64,000 bases of DNA from NCBI GenBank assembly GCA_019155185.1, contig CM032804.1, forward strand, positions 13,860,992 to 13,924,991, given 5' to 3'. This document shows, in pieces, positions 49,935 through 61,200 of the stretch. The notes under the pieces are model-generated. The model saw only the letters and a list, made by a program, of their open reading frames with translations. It had not been told where the DNA came from and searched no databases. Position numbers and translations under genes: made by a program. The stretch comes from Beaufortia kweichowensis. Taxonomy: Eukaryota > Chordata > Actinopteri > Cypriniformes > Gastromyzontidae. Positions within the stretch are counted from its first letter, which is position 1, and each line of letters begins with the position of its first letter.

Positions 49935-50768
49935 CTGCGGGAGGAAAAAAGAAAGAAAAAGTGTAAGAACATGCATACACTGTCCAAGATGGGATCTTAT
50001 AGACCAGGCAAAGTGACACTTACTGGCGAGGATTTGGAAGACAGCAGTGAAGAAGAAGCGTCCTCCCTTTAGCAGGGTGAAGAGCTGGCAGAGGAAGATG
50101 ATGAAGGCGGTCAAGCAGAAGATGGTGGCTAGGACCATGAGAGCCTGTACTGCTTGCAGCCAATCTGACAGAGACAGAGAAATATTATTTGATAAACCAC
50201 ATTTGTCCAGCATGCTGGACCACTTATAGCAAACTTTTGTTACAATTTAAAGTGTGGACAATTAAAATCATATAAAGACAATTTATTGTCTAAAAGTACT
50301 GCAGCTTTTAACATCATGTGGTAAATAGAGAATCAATTGTTTTTCAATTGTCAAAATCACTTTTAAAAAATACTTGGACAAATATGGATTGATTTACTTT
50401 AATACAAACCTTATTACCAGTGCATGCTACAATACAAATCCCTTTAAAAATAAATTTCACAAAACCTTTAATCTTTTCTCACCTGCATCACCAGTTCCAC
50501 GACATTGGTATCCTCCATTGGTTTGCGCACAGTCATACCAGAGGTCATAACTCGTAACTCCATGTGTTCTCCACGCCTGTTTGTTTTTACAGACACACCC
50601 ACATGATTACATAGACACATGAACCCATCTTTACCAAATTCCTGCTCAACCCACAGACACTGTAACATATAAGCCCCAGATGATACTCACATTAGCACAT
50701 GTGGAAACGAAGAGAATAATCAGATCTGTCAGATGCAAGACTAACGTCGCAAACAGGATGGCCAGCAT
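49774..50768 (-). CDS. pmp22: Peripheral myelin protein 22 (four coding exons, complete)
   Basis: Exons 50768-50691, 50576-50483, 50164-50024 and 49934-49774 (minus strand; 78, 94, 141 and 161 bp) join to a 157-residue protein; human PMP22 has 160. All junctions are GT-AG, and the phases (0, 1, 1) and the 78- and 141-bp exon sizes equal those of human. Four membrane helices are seen, at about 2-22, 63-84, 94-116 and 131-152. The claudin-like loop 1 pattern W28...LW39..C42...C51 is present. The signature KGGRFFFTAVFQILA and the ending YGYAFVLAWLAFPL...IVLRKKE identify PMP22 over EMP1-3. The protein is a component of compact peripheral myelin, and dosage changes of the human gene cause CMT1A and HNPP. 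Odd points: residue 41 is Asp, so the usual loop 1 N-glycosylation site is absent; loop 1 is two residues shorter; and Asp15 lies in helix 1. Teleosts have pmp22a and pmp22b; I cannot say which this is. Confidence 0.95.
50024..50164 (-). CDS. pmp22: pmp22 exon 4 (helices 2 and 3)
   Basis: 141 bp, bounded by CTGTCAG| and |GTAAGT. It encodes DWLQAVQALMVLATIFCLTA, FIIFLCQLFTLLKGGRF and FFTAVFQILA. The exon size and the KGGRF loop equal those of human PMP22. Confidence 0.96.
50483..50576 (-). CDS. pmp22: pmp22 exon 3 (extracellular loop 1)
   Basis: The 94-bp exon reads AWRTHGVTSYDLWYDCAQTN and GGYQCRGTGDA, phase 0 to phase 1, bounded by AACAG| and |GTGAG. It holds the W, LW, C and C residues of the PMP22/claudin fold. 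Human exon 3 is 100 bp. No N-X-S/T occurs here: the Asn41 of human is Asp. Confidence 0.93.
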
Positions 50769-50780
50769 TTTGGGGTTCAC
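50691..50780 (-). CDS. pmp22: pmp22 exon 2 (first standard coding exon)
   Basis: The acceptor TTTTGTAAG (AG at 50782-50781) is followed by 12 bases GTGAACCCCAAA and the ATG at 50768. The exon encodes 26 residues, MLAILFATLVLHLTDLIILF and then VSTCAN, with donor AAT|GTGAGT. The length of 26 codons and His12 and Leu16 equal human PMP22. The 12 bases upstream of the ATG are free of stops and would read VNPK if translation began further upstream. Confidence 0.93.
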
Positions 50781-51626
50781 CTTACAAAACAAAAAGAGAA
50801 AATTATCCTTGATAACTTCATAATAGTGGGTTTGCGCGTGCAGTTCTTCATCCGGCCAGCAGGTCGCGCTGCGCTCAAACTCATCGTCACGACCCTAAAA
50901 CTCAACCAACCAACTTTTTTCTAGGTTTCTACTTTACGTATTTTAATAAAAAAGGTATGTAGAAGTATTACACGAACTACGCCACGTGCATAGCAATGAA
51001 TGAAAAGCGGTTTGTGTTTAAGTATTTCTGAGGAGAAAAAACATAATAATCATCTGCATTCAGGCAGAAGGTCGTTTTTTGGCGGTGCCGCCTTTTTTGC
51101 CACCTCAAAGATGCATTAGGATGTTTCTCAAATTTCCACCACATAAAGTAAATACACGACAAAAGAACAAAATATAACAACTGAAGTAACTCAGACGTAT
51201 GTATTAAAGCAGTTTTCTGAAGCATCAACAGAAGAAAACGGAGGGAAACATTCCTACGCACAGTTGTTTTCATCCAGAGCCGATATTACGCCAGACTCTG
51301 CACGCCACACAGCTGTGTAGCATGAAAACTTTAAACGTGCTCAAAACAGAATATTTACGAACGATTAATAAAGCAATTTGAGCTTACACTACTAATAATA
51401 AACATTATTACAACAAATAACTAATACAAAACACGTAATTAAGAAACATTAACTATTAAAAGTAATATATAAGACTAATAAAAAAGTTTGCATAAAGAAA
51501 AAAAGTTACGATTTGCAACAAGGCAAAGACTTCCCCAGACGAAGAACGATAGTAAACCCATATGTGCTGAAATGCTCCATCAATAAATGTACGTAAAAAC
51601 AAAACATCCAAAGTGCTCCAACTTAC
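50781..51626 (-). other. pmp22: pmp22 intron 1 (from the proximal first exon)
   Basis: About 850 bp between the candidate first-exon donor at 51626-51625 and the exon 2 acceptor. It includes a CpG-containing stretch at 50.83-50.90 kb and a CTCF-like site. The frames at 50977-51273 and 51456-51824 on the minus strand show no family features. Confidence 0.55.
50856..50870 (+). promoter_or_regulatory. CTCF-like site in pmp22 intron 1
   Basis: CCAGCAGGTCGCGCT matches the 15-base CTCF core CCASYAGRKGGCRSY at 14 positions; the C at position 10 departs from it. Binding is unproven. Confidence 0.35.
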
Positions 51627-51810
51627 AGGTGAGAGAAAAAGAGAAAGAAAATCCTTCAAAAGAGAAAAAGAGCAGGAAGAAAACACTGGCTTGCGTTTGC
51701 TATGAATCCCACTATAGATTCTCAAAGTACGAGTGTGTGAAATCCAGATGCAGCACCGCAGCACTATTTGCGTTTTTTCTTTCTCTTTTTTCAGAAACGT
51801 GAGAACACCG
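51627..51810 (-). other. pmp22: Candidate non-coding first exon of pmp22 (proximal)
   Basis: On the minus strand a pyrimidine-rich leader ends at a consensus donor ACCT|GTAAGT (last exon base 51627). PMP22 genes have alternative non-coding first exons upstream of the ATG exon, and this one lies directly below a promoter-like segment with GC-box and CRE-like words. The 5' limit is an estimate. Confidence 0.5.
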
Positions 51811-51817
51811 CCCTGAA

Positions 51818-51860
51818 GCGTCACTACGTCACACTTTTCTCTTTCTATCCCCTCCCACGC
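51818..51860 (-). promoter_or_regulatory. pmp22: pmp22 proximal promoter: EGR-type GC box and TGACG repeats
   Basis: On the minus strand GCGTGGGAGG (51860-51851) fits the EGR family core GCGTGGGnG. EGR2/Krox20 is a known activator of PMP22 in Schwann cells. About 20 bases downstream is TGACGTAGTGACGC (51831-51818), two CRE/AP-1-like TGACG half-sites in tandem. The order GC box, TGACG pair, leader, donor is promoter-like. No direct evidence of a start site. Confidence 0.45.
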
Positions 51861-52094
51861 CTTAACTCGCCGTTTTAATGCGCAACAATGTCAGATGCAG
51901 TTATTCAAGCTTTTAATCCTTTTAAAACGTTGTTAAACTTTACAATTTACTTATAACAGGGAAAGTTTCAATTATATAATAATCCTTTTGATATTTACAA
52001 ATTAAATTACATCATGGAAATCATGCATGAATTCATAACATGCAGTTTGTTGTTTTCTATATGCACGTTTTACTGTTAAGTTTTGCACACTTAC

Positions 52095-52140
52095 AGCAGG
52101 GTCAGCTATGTCCTCCATTTTGACACAGTGCTGTTTAGTG
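52095..52140 (-). CDS. pmp22: Candidate distal first exon of pmp22 with in-frame ATG
   Basis: On the minus strand an ATG at 52118 in strong context (AAAATGG) encodes MEDIADPA and runs into a consensus donor GCT|GTAAGT (GT at 52094-52093) in phase 0. If spliced to pmp22 exon 2 at 50780, the next codons are GTG AAC CCC AAA ATG, so the standard start would become residue 13 of a protein beginning MEDIADPAVNPK. This is inferred only from splice sites and frame. The 5' limit of the exon is unknown, and the same frame stays open upstream to 52217. Confidence 0.35.
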
Positions 52141-52212
52141 GCACAGAGTGAGCCTCGGTGTACGAGTGTGGTTTTCAGTATGCTTGTGTGTGTGCTGGCC
52201 CCTCCCAGCAGC

Positions 52213-52242
52213 CCCACGGTATGCCCAGTATGCCCGGCATGC
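52213..52242 (-). repeat. Three-copy 9-bp repeat (GGGCATRCY)
   Basis: On the minus strand three 9-base units, GGGCATGCC, GGGCATACT and GGGCATACC, follow each other about 95-125 bases upstream of the MEDIADPA start codon. Confidence 0.7.
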
Positions 52243-55200
52243 CCCGTGTGTGTTTACTTACATCTGGAGTGCATAAACCCCTAAAAACCGCAATCAGAAT
52301 ACGAAAATGGGTTTAAGGTTTTTAATAATCTGTAAGATCTGCCCTCCAAAGACTTTTAAACACTGTTTTGGTGTAGTGAGTGAGAGCACCCTTTCTCTGC
52401 CACACCCTCATCAGCAGTCTCATGGCAGCAGCTGTGTTTGTAAATAAAGTGAGGGAGGCGTTCCCTGTGCCAGCCATGTTTTTTCTGCGCTCCTCTAAGG
52501 GTTGGAGTTTTGGACTGAGTTGCTGTGGGTTGGCTCAGGAGCTCTGTGTTGAGATTGATGTATTTATGGGTCAGTGTAACTGGTTAGCAGCGGCAGGGCA
52601 ATATGTTTGTCCTGATCTCCCTTGTCTGATGTGGGTCATAGGGAGGGCCATTAATACACATCCTTGAATTACTCGCAGTCCATTCAATCTACAATCTGAC
52701 ACAGTGCTGGCAGTGGACCATTAGGAGTGTACTTAGGTTCTTTATACTTGGTACTCATCTATGTGTTTTATATTGCCCCAGAACAGTTAAAATCATTCCT
52801 TCCTTAATTATTTTGCAGACTATACAAATGAATGCACATTATAAGACAAATGTTGTGCCCAACTAAATATTTTTACATATAATGAGAAGGGTGAGGGTAT
52901 AGACACATGATTCTAGAGCTTTATAGGATTTTTCGAGTATCAGTAGGGAGCTGTGGCCAATAATGTAATCATATTTTTATAAATATTTAATCAAATACAA
53001 GGTGAAAAATAAACTCACTGCCAAAACATTAAAATATATGTCATGGATTTATATGGGTAATTTGATAGTGATTTAAAGGATACTTTTTCCTTGGTCGTCT
53101 TCTTGGATCACAGTTATGTATTTTCTGGCTTGATTTCAGGAAGATTCAAACACCAGTCAATAAAAAGGTTTGATAAAATATTTGTTCAGTATTTAAGTAT
53201 ATATATTTTTAAAGTGATGACACCTGTCAATCAAAATAAATGACTTGTGTCAGCAATCTGTAAATCAATACATATAAAAGACTGAATAAGCAAATAGCCA
53301 GATAGATGTGAAAGCACATACTCTATGTTAAACTTTATAGAATATAAATAGTAGTATAAATTTTTCTCTGTAAAATTTAATCACGCACCACTATGCACTA
53401 TGCAAATTCATGCGGCTGTTTGTAATATAGCTTGACAGGAAGGCTGACAATCCATATGACTTCATCCTATTAAAACATCCACTTACTATAAGAAAATGTA
53501 ATATTTGGACTTAAAAATTTAGTGTGTTGAAGCAGTCAGTGATGCCAAAGTGATTCATGATTGAGAATGAAATGAGAGTGTATGGTTTATATCATGCTGT
53601 GTGTGATTCAGTGGAGTCTTGGTCTGGTTTCAATTAGTCTCTTGACCACTAATGCAACAAAAACTCTACACTCCAGTATTGTGACCTGTATTTCATAGTG
53701 AATCAGGTGTTTATTCACATCCCGAAAATTAAGGCACTTTAAGGAGTGAACTCTTTATACCCAATGTCAACTGTAATTAACATCAGTGTTTTGCATGCTA
53801 TTCAAGTGTGGAATCAAAATGTGTTTTTTGTTTGTTTGGTGGAAACCATTTGGCCTGAGTGTGAGATCCCACTTCAGCACCACATCCGTCATCGAATGAT
53901 GGACGAGTTCTGAGTTCACACTTCTCTAATCTGAAATGTGTTCTGCAGTGTTTACATTTCATCACATGCCAAAAGCCTGATGTGGAAAACTTTGAAGTCA
54001 CAAAACACATGTTAGTGTGAGTAAAATCTTTCCTGAATAGTTTTCTGATTAGTCCCTGGCATTGCTCATCTGTCCTGGTGAGTCACCACCCGGGGTTTTC
54101 TAAGGTCTGTCTGGAGGAGGGCAGTCTGTAAGAGTCACACATCAGGCCAAGCCACACCACATAGAAAAAGCATGACAGTAATCAGGGAGTTTTCGTTATT
54201 TGTATTGGAAGAGGATGAACCTTGGGAATTTCAAATGTGTCTGGAGAAAGGGAGGAGTCATCATCATCCTGGAGTTGAGCCTGCAAAATATAGTAGAGCA
54301 AATGGAAGTCACTGACTCGCAGAGAAATAAAAACTTCATGGGTGTGGGCTGAAATTAGTATTATGTCATCAGAGCACACTGCTTCAAATTCGAGGGAGGA
54401 CATCCTGAACAGATGAGGCTAACATATTGAAATGCAAAGGGTGGAGGAGTGAAGCATTAACTCACATATGTCACAAATGGGTTAGATCAACAATTCATGG
54501 CGTTGGCTTTGATTGAAAACAAACAGAGAATGTGCTGTTGTTCTGTTGATCTCTCTGCAGAATTTTCTGTAATTTCCCATGCAACATGGTAGAAATATGA
54601 GAAATTGTTCTTGGTCTACCACCAGGTTTTGCATAACATGTCCCTCAAGGCTACTTGTAGCTTGAACAAAAGTTCACAGCTGTATTGTGGCAAAATGACA
54701 GATAAGGCTTTGTCTGTAGAGGGAGTGTAATTATGGTCGCTGTTTTAACTTTACCAATTCTCTCAGACCGCAGTCCAAGCTTTTCACTATTCCTACATGA
54801 ACAGCTCTGGGATGTGTGGTGAATGTTTACGTTTCGCTTAGCGGCTATCAGATATCAGGCTGGAGGGGCGGTGAGTCAGCCTAAATGAAAGTAAGGGCAC
54901 ACTTACCATAGCAGTGTTAAAACACCCATGCTAGTGTTCAATCTAGATCCAGCCACGTACATTTGACTGAGCCCAGATGTTGTTTGGAATAGATATGATC
55001 TGTATGGCCTGAGCCAAGTGTGATCCAACGTTCATCTCCTTCTCTCAATGGGGTTGGAACTTCCTCCATTTAAAGAGCGCTCATTCCCGTCTTTAAGGGT
55101 AAACTTGAGACCCTCAAAACCATAGCATGACCAAAGGGGAGATGGCTTAACTTTACCGCCCACCCCCATCCAGCCTGTAAGCTCGGCCCCTCCGCCACGG

Positions 55201-58200
55201 CCCCCTTTCAGAGTAACAGCCGTATAAATCACAAACACACACCATGACGAAGTCCAGGCCTCGGTGCTGCAGCCATCCCAACCATCTGCGAGTCATTAGC
55301 TCTGGCTTCCTGTTTCAGACTATGTCTTCAGCGCACACATCCCTATTACTCTACTCTAGACTGTCATACCGCTGCAGGAATTGATCTGATAGGGGCTTTA
55401 GGAGGCGATAAAAACACAATTAAATGCTCACAATTGCTTTTGACCAGTCACAATATTGGTGCTTGAGTGGTGCACGAGTAGTGCACATTTTGGATGTCTT
55501 CCTTATTTAACACACCCACTTCAGGTCATGAAGGACTCCACTAATGAGCTGATGAGTTAAACCAGATGTTTTAAATTAGTAAGACATCTCAAATGTGTAG
55601 TACTTGGAGGTACCAGGTTTGGGAAACACCACCCTTGACTCATCTGGGTTCAGTAAAACGCCACCTGAAATGTGTCCGTCAAGACTGTATCTGAGCTCAG
55701 GTCCACTCGGATTACACCAACTGTTCCCTCCCAAGAACACATTCCTGATGGGTTGACAATAATATAAACATTTCTTTCTCATACATGACAAATCTTTCCA
55801 TTGTAGTTTATAACAAACTGCTCAATTAAAAACTTGTAATTATGAGCTCAGCCAAAAAAAGATTTGCTGAGGATGTTTTGCCGTCATATTGTGTTGCACA
55901 GAATCGTCTTCACCTAGGAGGTGAGAGCCTGGTTATTAACAGCTGTTAATAAAAGTTTCGGCATCTGTTAGCACTAACATCTCTCTGGAGTTTAAGAAGG
56001 ATTGGGCAGGTCATGATGGGAGACCTCGGTGGGAAGGATTTCCTGCATATCTAGTCAGAACTGTCTCGGAATGCTGAGAGTTTAGTATGTGCAGTATTAC
56101 CTCATCTCAGGGTGTTGCTTTAGTATTGTAAAAGCATTGACCTCAAATGGTTTTTGGTCTTAGAACAGCAACAAAATCAGTAAGGAGTATAAAGTGAATC
56201 ATTTTCTTTTCTTTTTTTGTAAAATACCTTGCTGTTTGTCTATGATACACGTGCCAGAATCAGTAGAAGATACATTTGTAAATGTGAACACTATAGTTTT
56301 TATATATTCATGTCTCGGATATTGTATGTTTTTGATATTTTATTTAGTAGTATAATCTATTAAATATCTCCAACATCTCACCAGAAAAAAATGCTATTTA
56401 TTATAGGTTTAAAATTATCAACAAGTAACTTTTACTGTATTTTTTGCAGCTGTCTTTGCAAATGTTAAAAAATTTGTATCATGCAATGTAGCAACTTTGA
56501 TACAGTGCTTAATTTTATTTGTTTGTTTTGTGCATGTTTAAATGAATTGCGTCAAGTCTACGGTGTGTCATATGCATTTCTGTGAAATTGGAGTTGTGTT
56601 TAAGTTACAGTTTTTAAGTTACAAGTCTAAATTCATGTGGCTTTCTATTGAATTTCTCCTATTGAATAGGAAGAGAGCATCAGATCTGTGAAAACACTAA
56701 AATCTGTTTAACCAAGAAGCCACAGAGGCACGTATTCCTTTTGTTGTGCAACTGGATTCACTCTCTATCTGTGATGGAACATGTGAGTCATTGTTTGTGA
56801 ACAACAGTACGATCCAGATCTTACTTTAACTAGAGTCGAAATTTTAGTTAAGCTTTTAAGCCAGCCGTTTACACAAATGCAAAGACGGGTTACGTGAAAG
56901 TGTGGTTCTTTTGGCTTCACTATTTAACAGAGGTCAAGATACAGTACCAAAGAGAATGAAGAAGCATTTTCACCTGATGTATTACTAAACTAAACTGTGG
57001 AAGCTGGTTCTGGTCTAACTGGTTGACCAGTAGCCATGCTGTTAACTAGAAAAACCTAGCTCATTTACCTCTTTGACCAGAATGGTCTTTTTTGTCTAGC
57101 ACAAAAAACATCTACAGCAACATATGATGGTGTGCAGCTTTGCTGGTTTGTTTTCAGCAGGTCTGGCGCACCCTTCTTTTACAGATGCACATGCATGCAA
57201 AGATCACACACACACACAGTATCTAACCCCCTTTCCTGGGAAGCAGCCATATATGTTGAAATGGGGGTGTTCTGCATTCCAGGCAGGCCTCTTGCCAGCC
57301 AGCCTCCACAAAACCCTCATGTTCTTTGAGTCACTTGAAACACATTCCTCTAAGCAGCAGATTTTACTTTTTGAGAGGAGAACAAAGCGTGTAAAACAAT
57401 GTTTGTACATTAGTACGTTGACTTGAGAAATGCACATTATAATGCGACTGAATGATCGTGACAAATGCTTCATTGCAACCAATCAAAATCTCTTTTCCAG
57501 CATTCAACAGAATATAATGTACCCCACAATTATAATGTTTTTTTATGCTCTTGCTTATAACACAACACAAGATTTTTTCGTGCACTCTTTTAAATGACAA
57601 ATACAGTTAGATTTTGCAAGAAAAAAGCAATGCTACATCCTCTGTTCACACTAGAGAACTGTTCTCAGATTAGTTTCATGCTTTATATCTTTATTACCCG
57701 AGTGATCTGTGCATTGCAGAAGGGGGAAAAAAGGTTGCAAACTTCATTACCCCCAATGTTTTTCTTTTCTCCATCTTTTGTTGGTTGGGGGTGGGAATCT
57801 TACAGTGTAATTGGAAGCAGAGCCTGAGTTTGTTTGAATTTTTCCATTATAAACATAACCTTTTAAAATTACCTGGGCTTCTCTTTCAGCCAGGCACGCT
57901 GTAATGTTAGCATTATTACAAGGCTAGGGCTCTTGCGGGTCTTTTGTGCATTGCTAACTTTAATAACAACATGAACAGATTTGTAAATCATATTTACCGC
58001 CTTGCCAAACTGCACACCGAAAAAAACCATAACTAAAAGCACACACATATCGCACAACAAGTACAACAAGAAGTGTTGGGCTGGCTGTGCCGTCTCCAAA
58101 ATATTTTGGTAAGATGAATGAAGAGATAAGCCCCGTATGTGTATAAATAGATGGATGATCTGATAAGTAAACATGTCCAAGTAAACGTCTCTATCTGCCT

Positions 58201-61200
58201 CACTCATTGAGACCAGCTGCAACAATTATCACGTAGTCAACGACCACCATGACAAAACTGAGATGGGTCATTTCACGAGGAATCCATTTCTTCTGGTTGC
58301 TCAAGACATACTTAAACTTTTAGATGACACCTACTGGCTAATAAAAAACCTGACCTGTCAAGTCACACCGAGGTAGTGACGAGGAAGGATGGATACTATT
58401 ATCTTGAAACAACTAACAATATGTGGAAAAGCGGCAAATGTCTTGCGGTTTTCCCGTGTGTGTGGAGTCCACAACTCTGCCTAACCTTCTGAAACATGTT
58501 AACAGCAGAAATGTGTTTTTAACAAACCCCTGATCCTTTCAGTATGGTCTTAGCAGTATATAGAGCACATTTAAGCATGAATTTGGATCCTGTCCCAATG
58601 TAATGTAGGGTTGCAAAGATGCTGTTTTTTTAAAATTGAACAGTAAAAACACATTAAACAGCTCATGTGTAAGAACTGAACCACAGCGATCAGCACTGTA
58701 GTTTATTTCACATGTGAAGCACGTACAATGTGTTTCTTAATGGGGCAACAGCAAAAAAATGTTTCATTGAAAAGGCCAGAAAAGGGTGGAACATCATCAT
58801 AAAAACGAAATTATGACTGTTTTGGCATAGAAATCTTTACTAACGTTGCATTCAGGTTAGGTTAGGAAATTATGACCCTTTAAGGCCAAGCAGATGATGC
58901 CTATACATCATCTATATATTATACACTATATATTAATGGAAAGGTAGGACTCAAGAATAAATATTTGACACTATTTCATAACAATAAACATAAACTAAAA
59001 TGTAATAAAAAATTATATTGTTATTTATAAAAAAACAAACAATAAAAAATTAAAACATTAAAATATCTGAAATTTATCTGAAACTGTAGTTCTGATAGTG
59101 CATTTTCATGTGTATGCTCAGTATGTGCAGTGACCATTATCAGGTTAATGTCACTTATTAAATTGTTTTGTTGTGTCCTTTTCAAACCTTTTTAAAAATT
59201 TAAGTTCCCCGTTATTGTACAGTAATTGCATAGCAAAGAACAACACATAAAGTTTTTCAAATCCTCCTTTCGTGTTTAATGAAAGAGAAAGAAAATAATG
59301 GCACATTTTTCATGTTGGGGTGAATTGTGTTTTTAATAAAGCACTATTTGGGTAAAACACTGCTTAGCATCCTGTAGTCATTTCTAATGTCCCAAGAGCC
59401 AAAAGAGCAATGACATCATCACAGCTCCACCCGTCCCGCTCCTCATGCGCCCACTCCTCTGACACAGATCTACTGCTGCTCGAGAATCATTAAGTGCTAA
59501 TTAAAAACACATACAGATGGATCTATGCCGCACACACCCATAAATACAAAGAGAGAGAACTAGAGAAGTTTTATCCTTTCGTCTCATCCTTTTTGTCTGC
59601 AGTTAGATTTTCCTCAAATATTTTAAAAGGTTTCACACCCACATCATGCTGAATTCATTTATCACTTCTTTATTGGGGTGGTTTTGTGGTGGAGATTAAA
59701 TAAAACTGAGGTGTATTTTTTAAATCATTGTTAGGCTGGAAAGAAGTTGTTATTATGGTGGTGTTATTATGGGTGTCACACACACCCAAAACAGCCTTCT
59801 CACGTAAAAATAATTATGCTTGTTTTAGCTTTTTTATTTATCCATGAAGAAAGTATAGTTTTGTGACTGAACTTCATGGCAAAATGACATTGCATGCAGA
59901 CTGACTGATGTTTCGAATCACATGAGAGCTTAACCAGGAGTCAAAAGTTCACAAAGTGTTTGTATTTCAGACAGGCGGAGAAATCTCTCTGATCCGTCTG
60001 AATATAAACCCACACCTACAAATATCAACTTCTGCAGCATTGTTTTTCTGCATTTGTACATTTTTAATTTTGTTTCAGATTTTTGGATCGGATAAAAGCC
60101 AATCTGAAGTATACAGAAACCAGATGCCATGTATTTAAACACAGCTTAAGACACACATACACAAACATACACTCATTTAGGAAGGCTTTGTAATTAAATA
60201 CCATTTGTTTCATATTTTCTACAGTATGCAGCTCTCACAGAACTGTCAAACTCTCCATTATTTCTTCTCCTTCCTCCGTGACCCAGCCCAGAGATGGAAG
60301 ACGTCAGCCTGTGGACTAAGATAGACAGAGAGGAGAGCGAATGTGGAGCTGTGAGTAATAGAATAGAATATCCAAAAGACAATCCATGCCGTTGTGTGAA
60401 ATCTTGGGGAGAGAACGTGAGAAGAGCAAGTAAAAACAGGAAATAGTGTGCAGTAATGGAAAAGTCAGTGCTTTACATAGCTCCGAGCCAGAGTTGATAT
60501 TAATGAGCCACTGTAAGATCTGCACACATATTCACAGAGCGGACACTATGTGCCTTTTAAAACCATTAAAGGAATGCTTGCAGGGTTCTGCCTGATCCAG
60601 GGCCTCTCGCGCTGCCGCACGTAAGATATAAAAACAACATCCTTTGATTTACCCAATGGGAGGAGAGTTGGGAACGTGTAAACAGAAGCTAGCCATCCAC
60701 CCATACACAAGCCTGAGAATATAACCCGGTTAAAAACAGTCAGAAAGAAGTCACAATCAGTTTTTCAATTCTCCTGTGTTGAACGATTTTATCATTATTT
60801 GACCAGACAGGCAATATTTTACATTCGAGAAATAGATTAAAACGTTTTAGTAATTTAAGCAATATATAATAATGTTTAATATACAATACGCCAATCAGAT
60901 TCCACCAAACTCGCAGTGTATGATGCAAACTGATTGGTCAAAACACTAGCAGAAACTTTTCAAAGCATATTTGATGTATTTTATGCATGCTTTACAACAA
61001 GCGTGCAACCGTATCCTGAGGGAAATAAAACAGATGGTGCTGGACAGGGCTTGAGAAGAAGGTGGAAGCCTGCAGGGGTTTGAGTTTCATACATGTCAAA
61101 GGCAAATGACCCCCGTGATCTCTCACTTCCTGGCCAGATCTGACCCCATCATCACCTTGCATGCTTTCTCCATGTTGAAGTCCATACCATAACCCCAGTG

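Noticed and set aside
51456..51824. 122-codon open frame on the minus strand at the pmp22 promoter
   Set aside because: It covers the promoter and candidate leader exon, crosses the consensus donor at 51627, and has a low-complexity Phe/Leu/Ser composition from pyrimidine-rich DNA.
52213..52242. p53 response element
   Set aside because: The GGGCATGCC words look similar to p53 half-sites, but none of the decamers satisfies the RRRCWWGYYY pattern fully.
52380..52667. 95-codon open frame on the plus strand
   Set aside because: Cys/Leu-rich with no domain; it is probably chance in a moderately GC-rich stretch upstream of pmp22.
57869..58225. 118-codon open frame on the minus strand with hydrophobic stretches
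   Set aside because: No recognisable domain, no conserved neighbours and no promoter or splice context; such frames are expected by chance in 64 kb.
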